Notes: generated by a model not told the origin, from the letters alone. DNA of 64,000 nt from an uncultured Clostridia bacterium (GCA_945912145.1 CAMEBF010000002.1:1-64000); one strand, 5' to 3'. Shown: positions 9,270 through 16,985, counted from the first letter of the stretch. Made by a program: numbers and translations.

Positions 9270-9521
9270 TTATTCATTTTTCTTTAGCTGTTTCACAATC
9301 TGATTGCCGTAAACGGCGCATCCCGTCACCAGAACGCCCTGGATCGCGGAATCGACCGTCCATGAGCCGAGTGCCATCGCGCCGACGATGCCGATGGGTA
9401 AGAGAATCAGCGGAATCCATTTATCAGGGATTTTCTGAATGCTTTTGATAATCTGCCCGATAATCAGCAACACCGGGATCAGGATCAGCGCGTTTTCGGT
9501 TATGTACGTTAAAATTTCCAT
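9270..9521 (-). CDS. Phage-type holin, Hol44-like
   Basis: An 83-residue small membrane protein with two to three hydrophobic stretches: ALILIPVLLIIGQII near the N-terminus, WIPLILLPIGIVGAMALGSW in the middle, and IQGVLVTGCAVYG, then a basic tail QIVKQLKKNE. The conserved KWIPLIL turn and overall length fit Phage_holin_5_2 (Hol44 family). Holins open the membrane so that endolysin can reach the wall. It is the last gene of the operon, 11 bases after the XhlA-like gene and two genes after the lysozyme, the usual lysis-module order. Confidence 0.8.
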   Translation of the reverse strand: MEILTYITENALILIPVLLIIGQIIKSIQKIPDKWIPLILLPIGIVGAMALGSWTVDSAIQGVLVTGCAVYGNQIVKQLKKNE

Positions 9522-9532
9522 AGTTGCTCCTT

Positions 9533-9805
9533 TCAGAATAAATACGTCAACAAAAGCGAGACGAGGCCGGACGCCGCCGCGCCGAGAAAAGCCCAGAATA
9601 ATTTATCGTAAAACTTCATGGGGCGGTTTTTGACCGTTTCCAGTTCTCCTTGCACCTCGTTCAGATCCGTCCGCATATGTCTCACTTCAACCACCATATC
9701 CGAGACGGACTGTGTTAATTTTTCAAGGGAATCGATGCGGCGGTGCGCCGATTTTGCCGACGCTTCCACAGCTGTCAGCCGCTCCCATACTTCCTTTTCT
9801 TCCAT
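9533..9805 (-). CDS. XhlA-like lysis accessory protein
   Basis: A 90-residue protein: a charged coiled coil (residues 1-65, with AHRRIDSLEKLTQ and ELETVKNRP) followed by one membrane helix ending LLLTYLF. This is the layout of haemolysin XhlA from PBSX-type lysis modules. The start is ATG 9805, one base past the lysozyme stop, implying coupled translation; a longer open frame to 9973 runs through the lysozyme gene and is not credible. In PBSX, XhlA acts with the holin in lysis; the same role is inferred here. Confidence 0.78.
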   Translation of the reverse strand: MEEKEVWERLTAVEASAKSAHRRIDSLEKLTQSVSDMVVEVRHMRTDLNEVQGELETVKNRPMKFYDKLFWAFLGAAASGLVSLLLTYLF

Positions 9806-9806
9806 A

Positions 9807-10583
9807 TCATGTGAGTCCCGCAGACTTCCGTAAGGCCTCCCTTGCGTCTTCGGCTGTAATTTTGCCGTCGCCGTCCACATCGGCGTTCCGGGCAGGCTGT
9901 CCGGCGAGCTTTTCCAGCTTTGCGGACGTCCGGAGAATGCTTCTGGCGTCGGTGGCCGTGACCTTGCCGTCATTGTTCACGTCGCCTTTGATAAGCGATG
10001 TATAACAGCGGTTCAGATCAAACCGTCCGCTGAAGCCGTCAAGCTTGCCCGTGCTGCTGTACTGCCAGAGATCATAGCTGCCTTTGTAGGTGACGGTGTC
10101 ATTGTATTGCGCCAGCCATTTGATTTTGCTGTCATACCATGCGTCGGTCAGGTAGGTTGTAAACCAGCTTTTGTTGGCGTAGGTACCGTACGTATAGCCC
10201 GCTTTTTCGATGGCATCACAGAATGTCTTTGCGATTTCCAGAATCTTCACTTTCCCGACATTGGCAATCTGCTTTTCTTCCAGGTCGAGGAACACGGGAT
10301 AGTCCGGTTTATGCCCCTTGAGCAGACGCAGCGCATGAGCGGCCTCCGATTTCGCCTTTTCGACAGACGTTGCGTACGAATACAGATACACGCCGTACGG
10401 AATCCCGCACGACTCGCAGCCTTTGATGTTGTTGAGAAACTGCGAATCATCCTGATTGGTATAATCGCCGCCGAAGCCGCAACGCAGGATTGCAAAATCG
10501 ATTTTCCCTTTCATTTTCGACCAGTCGAGACGGCCGTTGGCGTAGGAAACATCAATTCCGTTAAATAATATTCTCTTTGCCAT
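9807..10583 (-). CDS. GH25 lysozyme (endolysin) with C-terminal type I dockerin
   Basis: Residues 5-190 are a glycoside hydrolase family 25 muramidase: FNGIDVSYANGRLDW at the start, catalytic acids Asp100 and Glu102 in YPVFLDLEEK, and YDLWQYSSTGKLDGF near the end. Residues 199-258 are a complete type I dockerin: two 22-residue calcium loops, GDVNNDGKVTATDAR and ADVDGDGKITAEDAR, each followed by a helix. There is no signal peptide, as expected for a holin-dependent endolysin. It starts at ATG 10583 with AAGGAGG inside the preceding XkdX gene. A dockerin in place of the usual wall-binding domain is odd for a phage-type endolysin; cohesin-bearing proteins are its predicted partners. Confidence 0.92.
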   Translation of the reverse strand: MAKRILFNGIDVSYANGRLDWSKMKGKIDFAILRCGFGGDYTNQDDSQFLNNIKGCESCGIPYGVYLYSYATSVEKAKSEAAHALRLLKGHKPDYPVFLDLEEKQIANVGKVKILEIAKTFCDAIEKAGYTYGTYANKSWFTTYLTDAWYDSKIKWLAQYNDTVTYKGSYDLWQYSSTGKLDGFSGRFDLNRCYTSLIKGDVNNDGKVTATDARSILRTSAKLEKLAGQPARNADVDGDGKITAEDAREALRKSAGLT

Positions 10584-10709
10584 TCAACTTTCCTCCTTTA
10601 TGATCATTTCGTATTCGTCCTGTGTCAGAGCGCCGACGGACAATAATTTTTCAATATGTACCGGCTTATACAATCCGATTTCATAACAGTACTTGATTTT
10701 TTCAAACAT
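10584..10709 (-). CDS. XkdX-family small phage protein
   Basis: A 41-residue protein beginning MFEKIKYCYEIGLYKP and containing GALTQDEYEMIIKE. This matches the XkdX family (PBSX and many Siphoviridae), found just upstream of lysis genes and downstream of tail-fibre genes. Function unknown. It overlaps the preceding coiled-coil gene by 8 bases and its stop is directly followed by the lysozyme ATG. Confidence 0.85.
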   Translation of the reverse strand: MFEKIKYCYEIGLYKPVHIEKLLSVGALTQDEYEMIIKEES

Positions 10710-10977
10710 CGGTCAGTTCCTCCCCGGTCAGCACCTGATAGAGAAGCGCGGCGTTTTCCGCTTCGAGCGTGGCAATGCGTTCGTCCTTGGACTGCTCGAT
10801 CTGTGATTCTTCGGCAGAAATCTGCTCTGACAATTCCTGCAATTTTTTATTAAATTCATCAAGCAATTCATCATACTCATCTTTTGTAATTTCTGTCATT
10901 GAATCATCAGATGAAACCGTTGTTCTTGACTCAAACGAATCAATCACGCCATTTTTTTCAATTTTGTAATAATACAT
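10702..10977 (-). CDS. Small coiled-coil protein of the phage-type operon
   Basis: A 91-residue acidic protein: N-terminal MYYYKIEKNGVIDSFESR, then a long helix rich in Glu, Gln and Leu (KLQELSEQISAEESQIEQ) and a tail AALLYQVLTGEELTDV. The N-terminal block and its place directly before XkdX are seen in many phage operons; the function is not known. It lies 4 bases after the fibre-like gene and overlaps XkdX by 8 bases. Confidence 0.75.
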   Translation of the reverse strand: MYYYKIEKNGVIDSFESRTTVSSDDSMTEITKDEYDELLDEFNKKLQELSEQISAEESQIEQSKDERIATLEAENAALLYQVLTGEELTDV

Positions 10978-10981
10978 ACGC

Positions 10982-11518
10982 TTACCCCCATGCTGCCCAT
11001 AGATAATTACCGGCTATTGGTCGATAATATTCATTATCAACCTGTATAGAAAATTTTCCGGAAGACATTGAATAATTCCCTGTTGACGGATTCGCTTTGA
11101 CAGAATAGGATGCTTCTGCACCGGATGAATTCTGATGCCAGGCAATAATTCTTGTTGCTTCTTCTCCGGTATGAATACACGCAACAAGGCAATAGGAATT
11201 TGATGTTCCCTTTGCATAATTCATACTTGCCCCACCTGTAGGTTTGAGAGCAAAGCAAAATCCTTTTGGTGTAAATGTTTCCCCGTTCTGATCTGTAATA
11301 CCGGTAACTGCAATCGGGTCTTTTCCGGCTGTCAATGAAATGTTTCCACTTGCAAAATGCTTCACATCGACAACAGCGTTTGCATATTGCTTGACATCAT
11401 GCGTGCCGTTCGACGTAATGGTAGGACTGTCGCCGATCGGCAGTATATAGCCGCTCTGCACCTTTGCGATCGCGTCGTCGAGCTCTTTGCCGGTATGCGT
11501 CATATTGTATTCACTCAT
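10982..11518 (-). CDS. Phage tail-fibre-like structural protein
   Basis: A 178-residue protein. The start MTHTGKELDDAIAKVQSG is a motif common at the N-terminus of proteins near phage tail fibres; the following TITSNGTHDVKQYANAVVDV resembles a short repeat used in such fibres. The rest is Ser/Gly/Asn-rich beta structure. No catalytic motif is seen. It overlaps the upstream gene by 4 bases. Tail or baseplate decoration is an inference from position and composition. Confidence 0.65.
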   Translation of the reverse strand: MSEYNMTHTGKELDDAIAKVQSGYILPIGDSPTITSNGTHDVKQYANAVVDVKHFASGNISLTAGKDPIAVTGITDQNGETFTPKGFCFALKPTGGASMNYAKGTSNSYCLVACIHTGEEATRIIAWHQNSSGAEASYSVKANPSTGNYSMSSGKFSIQVDNEYYRPIAGNYLWAAWG

Positions 11519-11970
11519 GAAAGCACCTCGCTTACAAAGTTATTGATCTGATTGCCCGTGTAGGCGCTTTTGTAGGTCGTGTCCGTTCCCGATCCGCTGC
11601 GTTTCGCAAGGACATAGGCGCCGGAACTGTCCCGAACGGGCTGTGACGCACTCGTATACAGCGCGCTGCAATCGTTCCAGACGCCGTTTACGTCCTTGAC
11701 AAAGACGCTGATGCGGTAAGAGCCGTCCGATGAAAGCTCGGCCGATTCGATGTCGAACGAAAACGACGTCGCCGACGATGAGAGCGTCACCACGCCGTTT
11801 GACGCCGAAGCGTCGTCGCTCAGAAGATCGAAGCCCACGCCGCGTCCGAACGCTTCCCCGCTTTTCGTGGCGCGCGCTTCATAGGCCATGATCGGCTTAT
11901 CGGACTGCACATTCACCGTCGCTTTGAAAAACGGACTGATGCGGTTGCGGTCTACTTTGATTGTCAGCAT
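11515..11970 (-). CDS. Phage-operon structural protein, fibre or baseplate type
   Basis: A 151-residue protein starting at ATG 11970 (MLTIKVDRNRISPFF), one base after the stop of the preceding gene. It looks like a beta-sandwich domain (TSFSFDIESAELSSDGSYRI) with a C-terminal segment TDTTYKSAYTGNQINNFV that is frequent in tail-fibre connectors. I do not recognise the family. Its place between two structural-type genes suggests a tail-fibre part. Confidence 0.6.
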   Translation of the reverse strand: MLTIKVDRNRISPFFKATVNVQSDKPIMAYEARATKSGEAFGRGVGFDLLSDDASASNGVVTLSSSATSFSFDIESAELSSDGSYRISVFVKDVNGVWNDCSALYTSASQPVRDSSGAYVLAKRSGSGTDTTYKSAYTGNQINNFVSEVLS

Positions 11971-11971
11971 A

Positions 11972-12736
11972 TCAGATGCTCCAGTTTGCGTCTTTTTCGC
12001 GGACAAAAATCTTGACAAGCTTGACGCCGTCACCGGAAGACGCCGTTTTCAGATCGTCGCCGGCAATCGCGACATGAACCTCCGTTCCGGATGCGATCGC
12101 GAGATTGCTTACCGTCATGCCGTCCGAACCGGTCAGAACGGTCGGATCGTCGCTCGTTCCCGTATAGATTTTAGACAAGGTCGAGGGGATCAGCACGTTG
12201 GAAGCGTCGGCATTGAGTGCGTTGATGCCGCTGACGACCATGACACGGATGTCGGAAATCTCCTTATCAGCGGTAAAGGTCGCCGTCGAGACGCTTTTTG
12301 CGAGAATAACCACTTTCTCCAGCGCGGTCGCGTCGTCATGTCCGGCAACCGTCGTGATTCTAACCGGCGTGGGGCCCGATACGACCGTGACGGTCGGTGT
12401 TTCCGTATACAGAATGATGGTATCCGACGCCGTCGCGGATGTGTTATACAGGTCGTCGCGCACCTTGACATAGACCGTCAGGGTATCTCCCTGGCCGTCC
12501 GACAGCGTCACATTTTTGCTGTTCGCGAACGCTTCCCACGACGCATCGCTTTCCGAAAGTGCCGTATCGCCGATGTCGCCCCAGATTTTCATCTGATAGC
12601 CTGTGGTATCGCTGTCCGAACATGTGATATCGAGCGTGACCGCCGTTGAAGTCGTGCGCACCGCGTCGCCGTTGATTTTGACCGATACCCCGGACGGACC
12701 CGTGGTATCAAGGGTTATGTTAAAATATCCTGCCAT
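11972..12736 (-). CDS. Ig-like-fold structural protein of the phage-type operon
   Basis: A 254-residue protein rich in Thr, Ser, Val and Asp. Residues 1-110 read like an immunoglobulin-like domain of adhesins (TLDTTGPSGVSVKINGD, TVYVKVRDDLYNTSATASD), with a second beta-rich half. No signal peptide or anchor is present, which fits assembly into a particle rather than export. It starts 2 bases after the upstream gene. Tail fibre or surface-binding protein is the likely role. Confidence 0.6.
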   Translation of the reverse strand: MAGYFNITLDTTGPSGVSVKINGDAVRTTSTAVTLDITCSDSDTTGYQMKIWGDIGDTALSESDASWEAFANSKNVTLSDGQGDTLTVYVKVRDDLYNTSATASDTIILYTETPTVTVVSGPTPVRITTVAGHDDATALEKVVILAKSVSTATFTADKEISDIRVMVVSGINALNADASNVLIPSTLSKIYTGTSDDPTVLTGSDGMTVSNLAIASGTEVHVAIAGDDLKTASSGDGVKLVKIFVREKDANWSI

Positions 12737-12738
12737 GT

Positions 12739-12888
12739 TTATTCGTCTCCTTCATTTTCTTTCGTTTCGAGGTCAAGATAAAAATAGGACTTGCCCCGTT
12801 TGTCCCGGTCGTAGACCGTTTTTCCGTCCCGACCGATGATCTGACTGATTTCTAATGGGTAGTATTCCTTTCCGTTGTACAAAAACAT
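12739..12888 (-). CDS. Short phage-operon protein, function unknown
   Basis: A 49-residue protein MFLYNGKEYYPLEISQI... with a very charged C-terminus (DLETKENEGDE). ATG 12888 is chosen because AAGGA lies 10 bases upstream; the longer open frame back to 12984 would translate through a repeat element. No family is recognised. Confidence 0.55.
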   Translation of the reverse strand: MFLYNGKEYYPLEISQIIGRDGKTVYDRDKRGKSYFYLDLETKENEGDE

Positions 12889-12899
12889 AGATTCAATTC

Positions 12900-13022
12900 C
12901 TTTTGAATGCAGAATGAAGAATTTAGAATGCAGAATGAATGTTCCGCAGCCTCTTTTATAAATCCAAGCCCGCAGGGCTTCCAAAACTCTTCACTATTCA
13001 CTATTCACTCTTCACTCTTACT
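12900..13022. repeat. Dispersed intergenic repeat inside the phage-type operon
   Basis: Contains copies of the 7-mer series GCAGAATGAAGAAT / GCAGAATG, a block GCCCGCAGGGCTTCC, and a series of CACTATTCA/CACTCTTCA units. Read on the minus strand, 26 bases starting GGAAGCCCTGCGGGC are identical to 55510-55535, and 17 of them recur at 18660-18676. The heptamer series recurs at 49488-49542. It separates two genes that would otherwise be nearly joined (12888 and 13041). Confidence 0.75.
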
Positions 13023-13040
13023 TGCGTCGCGCAGCGATGC

Positions 13041-13295
13041 CTACGTTCCTTCCTCGATAAAATGCAATGAGTATTCTGCCTTTTCCTCCGCCGTCAGCGC
13101 GTTGTATTGAGCTCTGGTGCCGAACCACCAGCCGGGCAGAGAAAGCGTCTGCGTATTTCCGTCGTCATATTCTATTGTAATAAGATTTCCGGAAAGCGTT
13201 ACTTTCCTGATGCCGACGCCTTTAGGTCCGGTCGGCAATGTAAAAGCCCTGACTTCGGGCGCGGTCACGCTTGCGGTAATATTCACATCATTCAT
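13041..13295 (-). CDS. Phage tail-fibre-associated small protein
   Basis: An 84-residue protein with FTLPTGPKGVGIRKVTLSG, a motif often linking phage fibre domains, and a C-terminal module WFGTRAQYNALTAEEKAEYS that is common at the ends of phage structural proteins. It overlaps the upstream gene by 4 bases. Function unknown beyond likely structural use. Confidence 0.65.
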   Translation of the reverse strand: MNDVNITASVTAPEVRAFTLPTGPKGVGIRKVTLSGNLITIEYDDGNTQTLSLPGWWFGTRAQYNALTAEEKAEYSLHFIEEGT

Positions 13296-13618
13296 TCACC
13301 CAGCCTCCTGAGAATCAGCAATTCGTTCAAGGGATGCCGTCTTTCATCAAGAGCCGGCAGAATCACAATACTGCTGCCGTCCGGTTTGCGCAGACCGATC
13401 TCAAAAACATAACGACCCTCGGGAAGAGACGGATCGAAATCAAAATATTTCTGATTCGTCTCCCAATGCAGGCAGACGATCGACGGGTCATTTTCCTCGG
13501 ATATGTTGATATAATAATATTCGTCGCGGGTATTGGCATATTCCTGGCCGTTTTCGCTGTGATTGAGATAAAAGATAACGGGATTCCCCTCGGGAACGAT
13601 CAGACGATTCAAAATCAT
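13292..13618 (-). CDS. Phage-operon protein, function unknown
   Basis: A 108-residue protein predicted mostly beta (VPEGNPVIFYLNHSENG, PEGRYVFEIGLRKPDG), compact and cytoplasmic, with no signal or membrane segment. It overlaps both neighbours by 4 bases, so it belongs to the same coupled operon. Composition resembles small baseplate or neck proteins, but I recognise no family. Confidence 0.6.
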   Translation of the reverse strand: MILNRLIVPEGNPVIFYLNHSENGQEYANTRDEYYYINISEENDPSIVCLHWETNQKYFDFDPSLPEGRYVFEIGLRKPDGSSIVILPALDERRHPLNELLILRRLGE

Positions 13619-13860
13619 ACGGCGATCCGCACCTCCCTTGCTGACGGCGCATAATAGTTTTTCAGCGTCTGCGCGATCATTTTCATATCGCGGATCTCTT
13701 CGTAATAGACCTCGAGCCTGCGCATCAGACGTTGCGCCTCATCGGTGTCGCGACGACGTTTCGCTTCGTTCAGCGCGATTCTTACACGATCGGTCAGCTC
13801 CTGCTGCTGCCGGATCGCTTCGTCGTATTCAAGCGACAGCTCATAAAGAGATTTTTTCAT
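13615..13860 (-). CDS. Coiled-coil protein of the phage-type operon
   Basis: An 81-residue, almost fully helical, highly charged protein (ELTDRVRIALNEAKRRRD, RRLEVYYEEIRDMKMI). Heptad-like spacing suggests a coiled coil. Overlaps of 4 bases on both sides place it between the sigma-like regulator and the structural genes. Function unknown. Confidence 0.6.
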   Translation of the reverse strand: MKKSLYELSLEYDEAIRQQQELTDRVRIALNEAKRRRDTDEAQRLMRRLEVYYEEIRDMKMIAQTLKNYYAPSAREVRIAV

Positions 13861-14261
13861 GAAACCAGTTCCTTTCCGTCAATGCAGTTAATAATTTTAA
13901 AGTGGAAATCCTCCGGCAGCGTCTTTTTGCCGTCGAGCATATAATCATAGAGCACGACATATTTCATATTGGCATAGATTTTCTTCTGCGCTCTTTTGAG
14001 AATATGCCGCACATTATCGCCCGACGTCTGCATCGCCTTGGCAATCGAAGACACACTGCTGCCGCCAAACCAATAATGCTCCACCGTGAAGCGTTCCGCC
14101 TGCGTCAGTTCGTTTTCAATCACGGCATGCAGGACGTCGCCGGTCGAAAGCTTTCCCGCTTCATACAGACATTGCGCGCACTCGCAGTCAACCTGCCGGA
14201 GCATCGCCGCCTGCCGTTCGTCCTCGTGTTCCAGATCCCCGAAAAATGTAATACGATTCAT
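13857..14261 (-). CDS. Sigma-70 region 4-like regulator, first gene of the phage-type operon
   Basis: A 134-residue protein. Residues 50-95 (LTQAERFTVEHYWFGGSS, SIAKAMQTSGDNVRHILKRA) read as a sigma-70 region 4 helix-turn-helix, as in ArpU/RinA-type late-gene regulators of phages. There is no region 2, so it is not a full sigma factor. It directly follows the LexA-boxed promoter with AAAGGA before ATG 14261, so it would be made first after induction and may drive or tune the remaining genes. The binding site was not identified. Confidence 0.7.
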   Translation of the reverse strand: MNRITFFGDLEHEDERQAAMLRQVDCECAQCLYEAGKLSTGDVLHAVIENELTQAERFTVEHYWFGGSSVSSIAKAMQTSGDNVRHILKRAQKKIYANMKYVVLYDYMLDGKKTLPEDFHFKIINCIDGKELVS

Positions 14262-14317
14262 CTTTTCACCATTCCTTTCCTGATGACAAGTGCGAAGAGG
14301 GCATCCGCACTAATATA

Positions 14318-14374
14318 GTACAAATGTTCGTTCTTACCACCTCCCATTATAAGAACATTCGTTCGTATTGTCAA
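14318..14374 (-). promoter_or_regulatory. SOS-type promoter: consensus sigma-A site with two LexA-like boxes
   Basis: On the minus strand, TTGACA (14369-14374), 17-base spacer, TATAAT (14346-14351). A perfect Gram-positive LexA core, GAACGAATGTTC, fills the spacer (14353-14364). A second, GAACATTTGTAC with one mismatch, lies just past the expected transcript start (14318-14329). LexA bound to either would block the promoter, so the phage-type operon should be induced by DNA damage. Confidence 0.8.
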
Positions 14375-14394
14375 GACTTTTCCCAAAAAAAATA

Positions 14395-14424
14395 AAAACA
14401 GTACCTTTTTCGGGACTGTTTTTG
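14395..14424. terminator. Bidirectional terminator between the phage-type operon and the MMPL gene
   Basis: AAAAACAGT and ACTGTTTTT arms around a short loop, with A- and T-runs on each side. It isolates the SOS promoter from transcription in either direction. Confidence 0.7.
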
Positions 14425-14528
14425 CTCTGTTTCCATACAGAATAAGGAAACACCTGTCTATTCATGAAACAAATTATGGAATTTGTCGCATATGAATAAA
14501 TTGTTTATATTCAGTTTATCTTCCGTAC

Positions 14529-14592
14529 TATAATACAAAAAAGAATGGGGCAAAAAGCTGCCCGGCGCAGCTTTGAAGATTTCCCGGGCAGC
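14529..14592 (+). promoter_or_regulatory. Probable -10 box and 5' UTR hairpin of the MMPL gene
   Basis: TATAAT at 14529-14534 without a good -35, then a GC-rich hairpin (GCTGCCCGG 14557-14565 with CCGGGCAGC 14584-14592) in the leader, not followed by T. The 14262-14642 gap holds otherwise only the SOS promoter and the terminator above. Confidence 0.45.
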
Positions 14593-14642
14593 CGGTTTAT
14601 CTGTGCTGCCGTACTGCCAAATCACAAAAGGAGTTGAAATCC

Positions 14643-16985
14643 GTGATAAACAAATTGGCGAAATGGATCACCAAGCATCCGAAAACCGTTATTCTGATCG
14701 CCGTGCTGCTGCTGATCCCGTCCGTTCTCGGCGCGATCCTGACGCCGGTCAATTACGATATTCTGTCCTATCTGCCGGAAGATCTGGACTCCGTACAGGG
14801 GCTGAATATTCTTGATGAAGAATTTGGGGAGGCCTCCATGTCCATCATTGTCATGGAAGGCATGACATGGGACGATATGGAAAAACTCGAAACGGACATA
14901 TCCGCTATCGAGGCCGTCCGGAGCGTGCTGTGGCTCGGCGCGGTGATGGATTCCCCGATCCCCATCTCCATGCTGCCGGCATCCATCTCTTCCATGCTTT
15001 ACAATGCGGACGGCGACAGTACGCTGATGATGGTGCAGTTCAACACACCAGGGGCCTCCAACGATACGCTGAACGCGATCAAACAGATCAAAAGAGTTAT
15101 GAATAAGCAATGTCTGATGAGCGGTACGGCTGCGATGATGTACGATCTGAGCGAGCTGACCAACGAGCAGGCACCGCTCTTCATCGCCGTCGCCATCGCG
15201 CTTGCGCTGCTTGCGCTAATGTTTACGATGGAATCGATTGTGCTGCCGTTCGTTCTGCTGATCGCGCTGGGGATTGCGGTGATCTACAACATGGGTACAA
15301 ACCTCATGTTCGGCCAGATCTCCTTTATCACGCAGTCGATCGCGGCCATACTTCAACTGGGCGTCACAATGGACTACTCCGTATTCCTGATGGATCGCTA
15401 TACGGAAGAAAAGCCCAAATACAAAACCCATCAGGCTGCAATGGCGAAAGCCATCACCAGCACCTTTACCTCGCTTGCCGGAAGCTCCCTGACCACAATT
15501 TTCGGCTTCCTTGCGCTGTGCTTCATGAGCTTTACGCTGGGACTCGACATCGGACTCGTCATGGCAAAAGGCGTTCTTCTGGGCATTGTTACGGTCGTCA
15601 TCGTTCTGCCAGCCCTGATCCTTGTCAGCGAAAAACTGATTGAAAAAACGAAACACAGAAGTCTCGTTCCGTCGTTCCACGGCATCAACAAAGTGACGAT
15701 CAAATCCCGTAAGATCATGGCGATCGTATTCGCCGTTCTGCTGATTCCGGCGTACTACGGTCAGTCTCATGTGGAAAAATACTATAATATGATGAATGCC
15801 GTTCCCGACACGATCGACTCCATTGCGGCAATGGATACGCTGAAGGACGAGTTTAACATGGCCGGCTCCTATTTTGTCGTCACAAAGAGCGATCTGCCGG
15901 ACGATCAGAAGCTGTCGCTTCTTGACGAACTGGAAGCAATTGACGGTGTATCGAGCGTCATGGGCTTCAACTCCATCGTCGGCACGGCTTTCGCGGAGGA
16001 CATCATTCCCGAATCCGTCAAGTCCATGCTGATCAACGACGAGCATCAGATTATCATGGTCAACTCGATCTACTCCCCGGCGACCGATGAAGGCAACACG
16101 CAGGTCGAGGCGATCGACACGCTGATCAAATCATACGACGAGAACGCCAAAGTCACAGGCGAAGGGCCGATGTATAAGGACCTGATCGAAGTGACGAACC
16201 GCGATTTTATCGTCACCAACGCCATCTCGATCACCGCCATCTTCGTCCTGATTGCGCTGATCTTCAAATCCATATCCGTCCCCTTTATTCTGGTGCTGTC
16301 GATCGAATTTGCCATCTGGGTGAATATGGCCATATCGTACTTGTCGGGAGAAGTCATCTGCTTTATCACGCCGACGATCATCAGCTGCGTTCAGCTCGGC
16401 GCAACCGTCGACTACGCCATTCTGCTGACGACCCGTTTCCGCGAAGAGCTTCGCAAAGGCAGGGAGAAAAAACAGGCGATGCAGACTGCGGCAGACTCCG
16501 CGCACAAGTCGATTTTCCAGAGCTCGCTGGTCTTCTTTGCCGCCACGTTCGGCGTTTACCTGATCTGCGATATTGACATTGTCCGCTCCATCTGCGCCAT
16601 GCTGGCACGCGGCGCGATCATCAGCGCGCTTGTCATTATCCTGTTCCTGACGCCCAACCTGGTCGTCTGTGAGGGCATCATCAACAAGACCACCTACCGC
16701 TGGCGCGAGGTCAAACGTCCGACGGAATTTACGCTTCCCATGCTGGAAAACATCAAAAAGAAAGCGGAAAAAGCGCAGAAAAAAGCGCAGAAAAAGCAAA
16801 ATCGCGCCGCACGGAAAACGGCGAAAGTCAGACCCGTACCTGCGGAATTGGTCGTAGCCAATCTGACGCCGGAAAGCGCCAGACAAATCGAACAGGCAAT
16901 GGAAGAGGTCGACATGCCGCTTGAAGAAGAAGACCTCGAATCCCCCGAAGAAACAATTGAAAACGGAGATGAAACAGCAAAATGA
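14643..16985 (+). CDS. MMPL/RND-family exporter
   Basis: A 780-residue membrane protein of the MMPL (HAE3-like RND) family: one N-terminal helix (TVILIAVLLLIPSVLGAIL), an extracellular loop, a cluster of five helices (about residues 180-330), then the same pattern repeated in the second half, 12 helices in all. QLGVTMDYSVFLMDRYTEE and QLGATVDYAILLTTRFREE are the matching internal repeats of the two halves with the proton-relay Asp. The C-terminus is a Lys-rich then acidic cytoplasmic tail. GTG 14643 is preferred to TTG 14634 because AAAAGGAG abuts the latter. It overlaps the lipoprotein gene by 4 bases, so the two probably act together, perhaps in lipid or glycolipid export. Confidence 0.88.
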   Translation: MINKLAKWITKHPKTVILIAVLLLIPSVLGAILTPVNYDILSYLPEDLDSVQGLNILDEEFGEASMSIIVMEGMTWDDMEKLETDISAIEAVRSVLWLGAVMDSPIPISMLPASISSMLYNADGDSTLMMVQFNTPGASNDTLNAIKQIKRVMNKQCLMSGTAAMMYDLSELTNEQAPLFIAVAIALALLALMFTMESIVLPFVLLIALGIAVIYNMGTNLMFGQISFITQSIAAILQLGVTMDYSVFLMDRYTEEKPKYKTHQAAMAKAITSTFTSLAGSSLTTIFGFLALCFMSFTLGLDIGLVMAKGVLLGIVTVVIVLPALILVSEKLIEKTKHRSLVPSFHGINKVTIKSRKIMAIVFAVLLIPAYYGQSHVEKYYNMMNAVPDTIDSIAAMDTLKDEFNMAGSYFVVTKSDLPDDQKLSLLDELEAIDGVSSVMGFNSIVGTAFAEDIIPESVKSMLINDEHQIIMVNSIYSPATDEGNTQVEAIDTLIKSYDENAKVTGEGPMYKDLIEVTNRDFIVTNAISITAIFVLIALIFKSISVPFILVLSIEFAIWVNMAISYLSGEVICFITPTIISCVQLGATVDYAILLTTRFREELRKGREKKQAMQTAADSAHKSIFQSSLVFFAATFGVYLICDIDIVRSICAMLARGAIISALVIILFLTPNLVVCEGIINKTTYRWREVKRPTEFTLPMLENIKKKAEKAQKKAQKKQNRAARKTAKVRPVPAELVVANLTPESARQIEQAMEEVDMPLEEEDLESPEETIENGDETAK

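Noticed and set aside
9270-14261. A complete prophage
   Set aside because: No integrase, terminase, portal, capsid, tape measure or repeat-flanked ends; only regulator, fibre-like and lysis genes are present.
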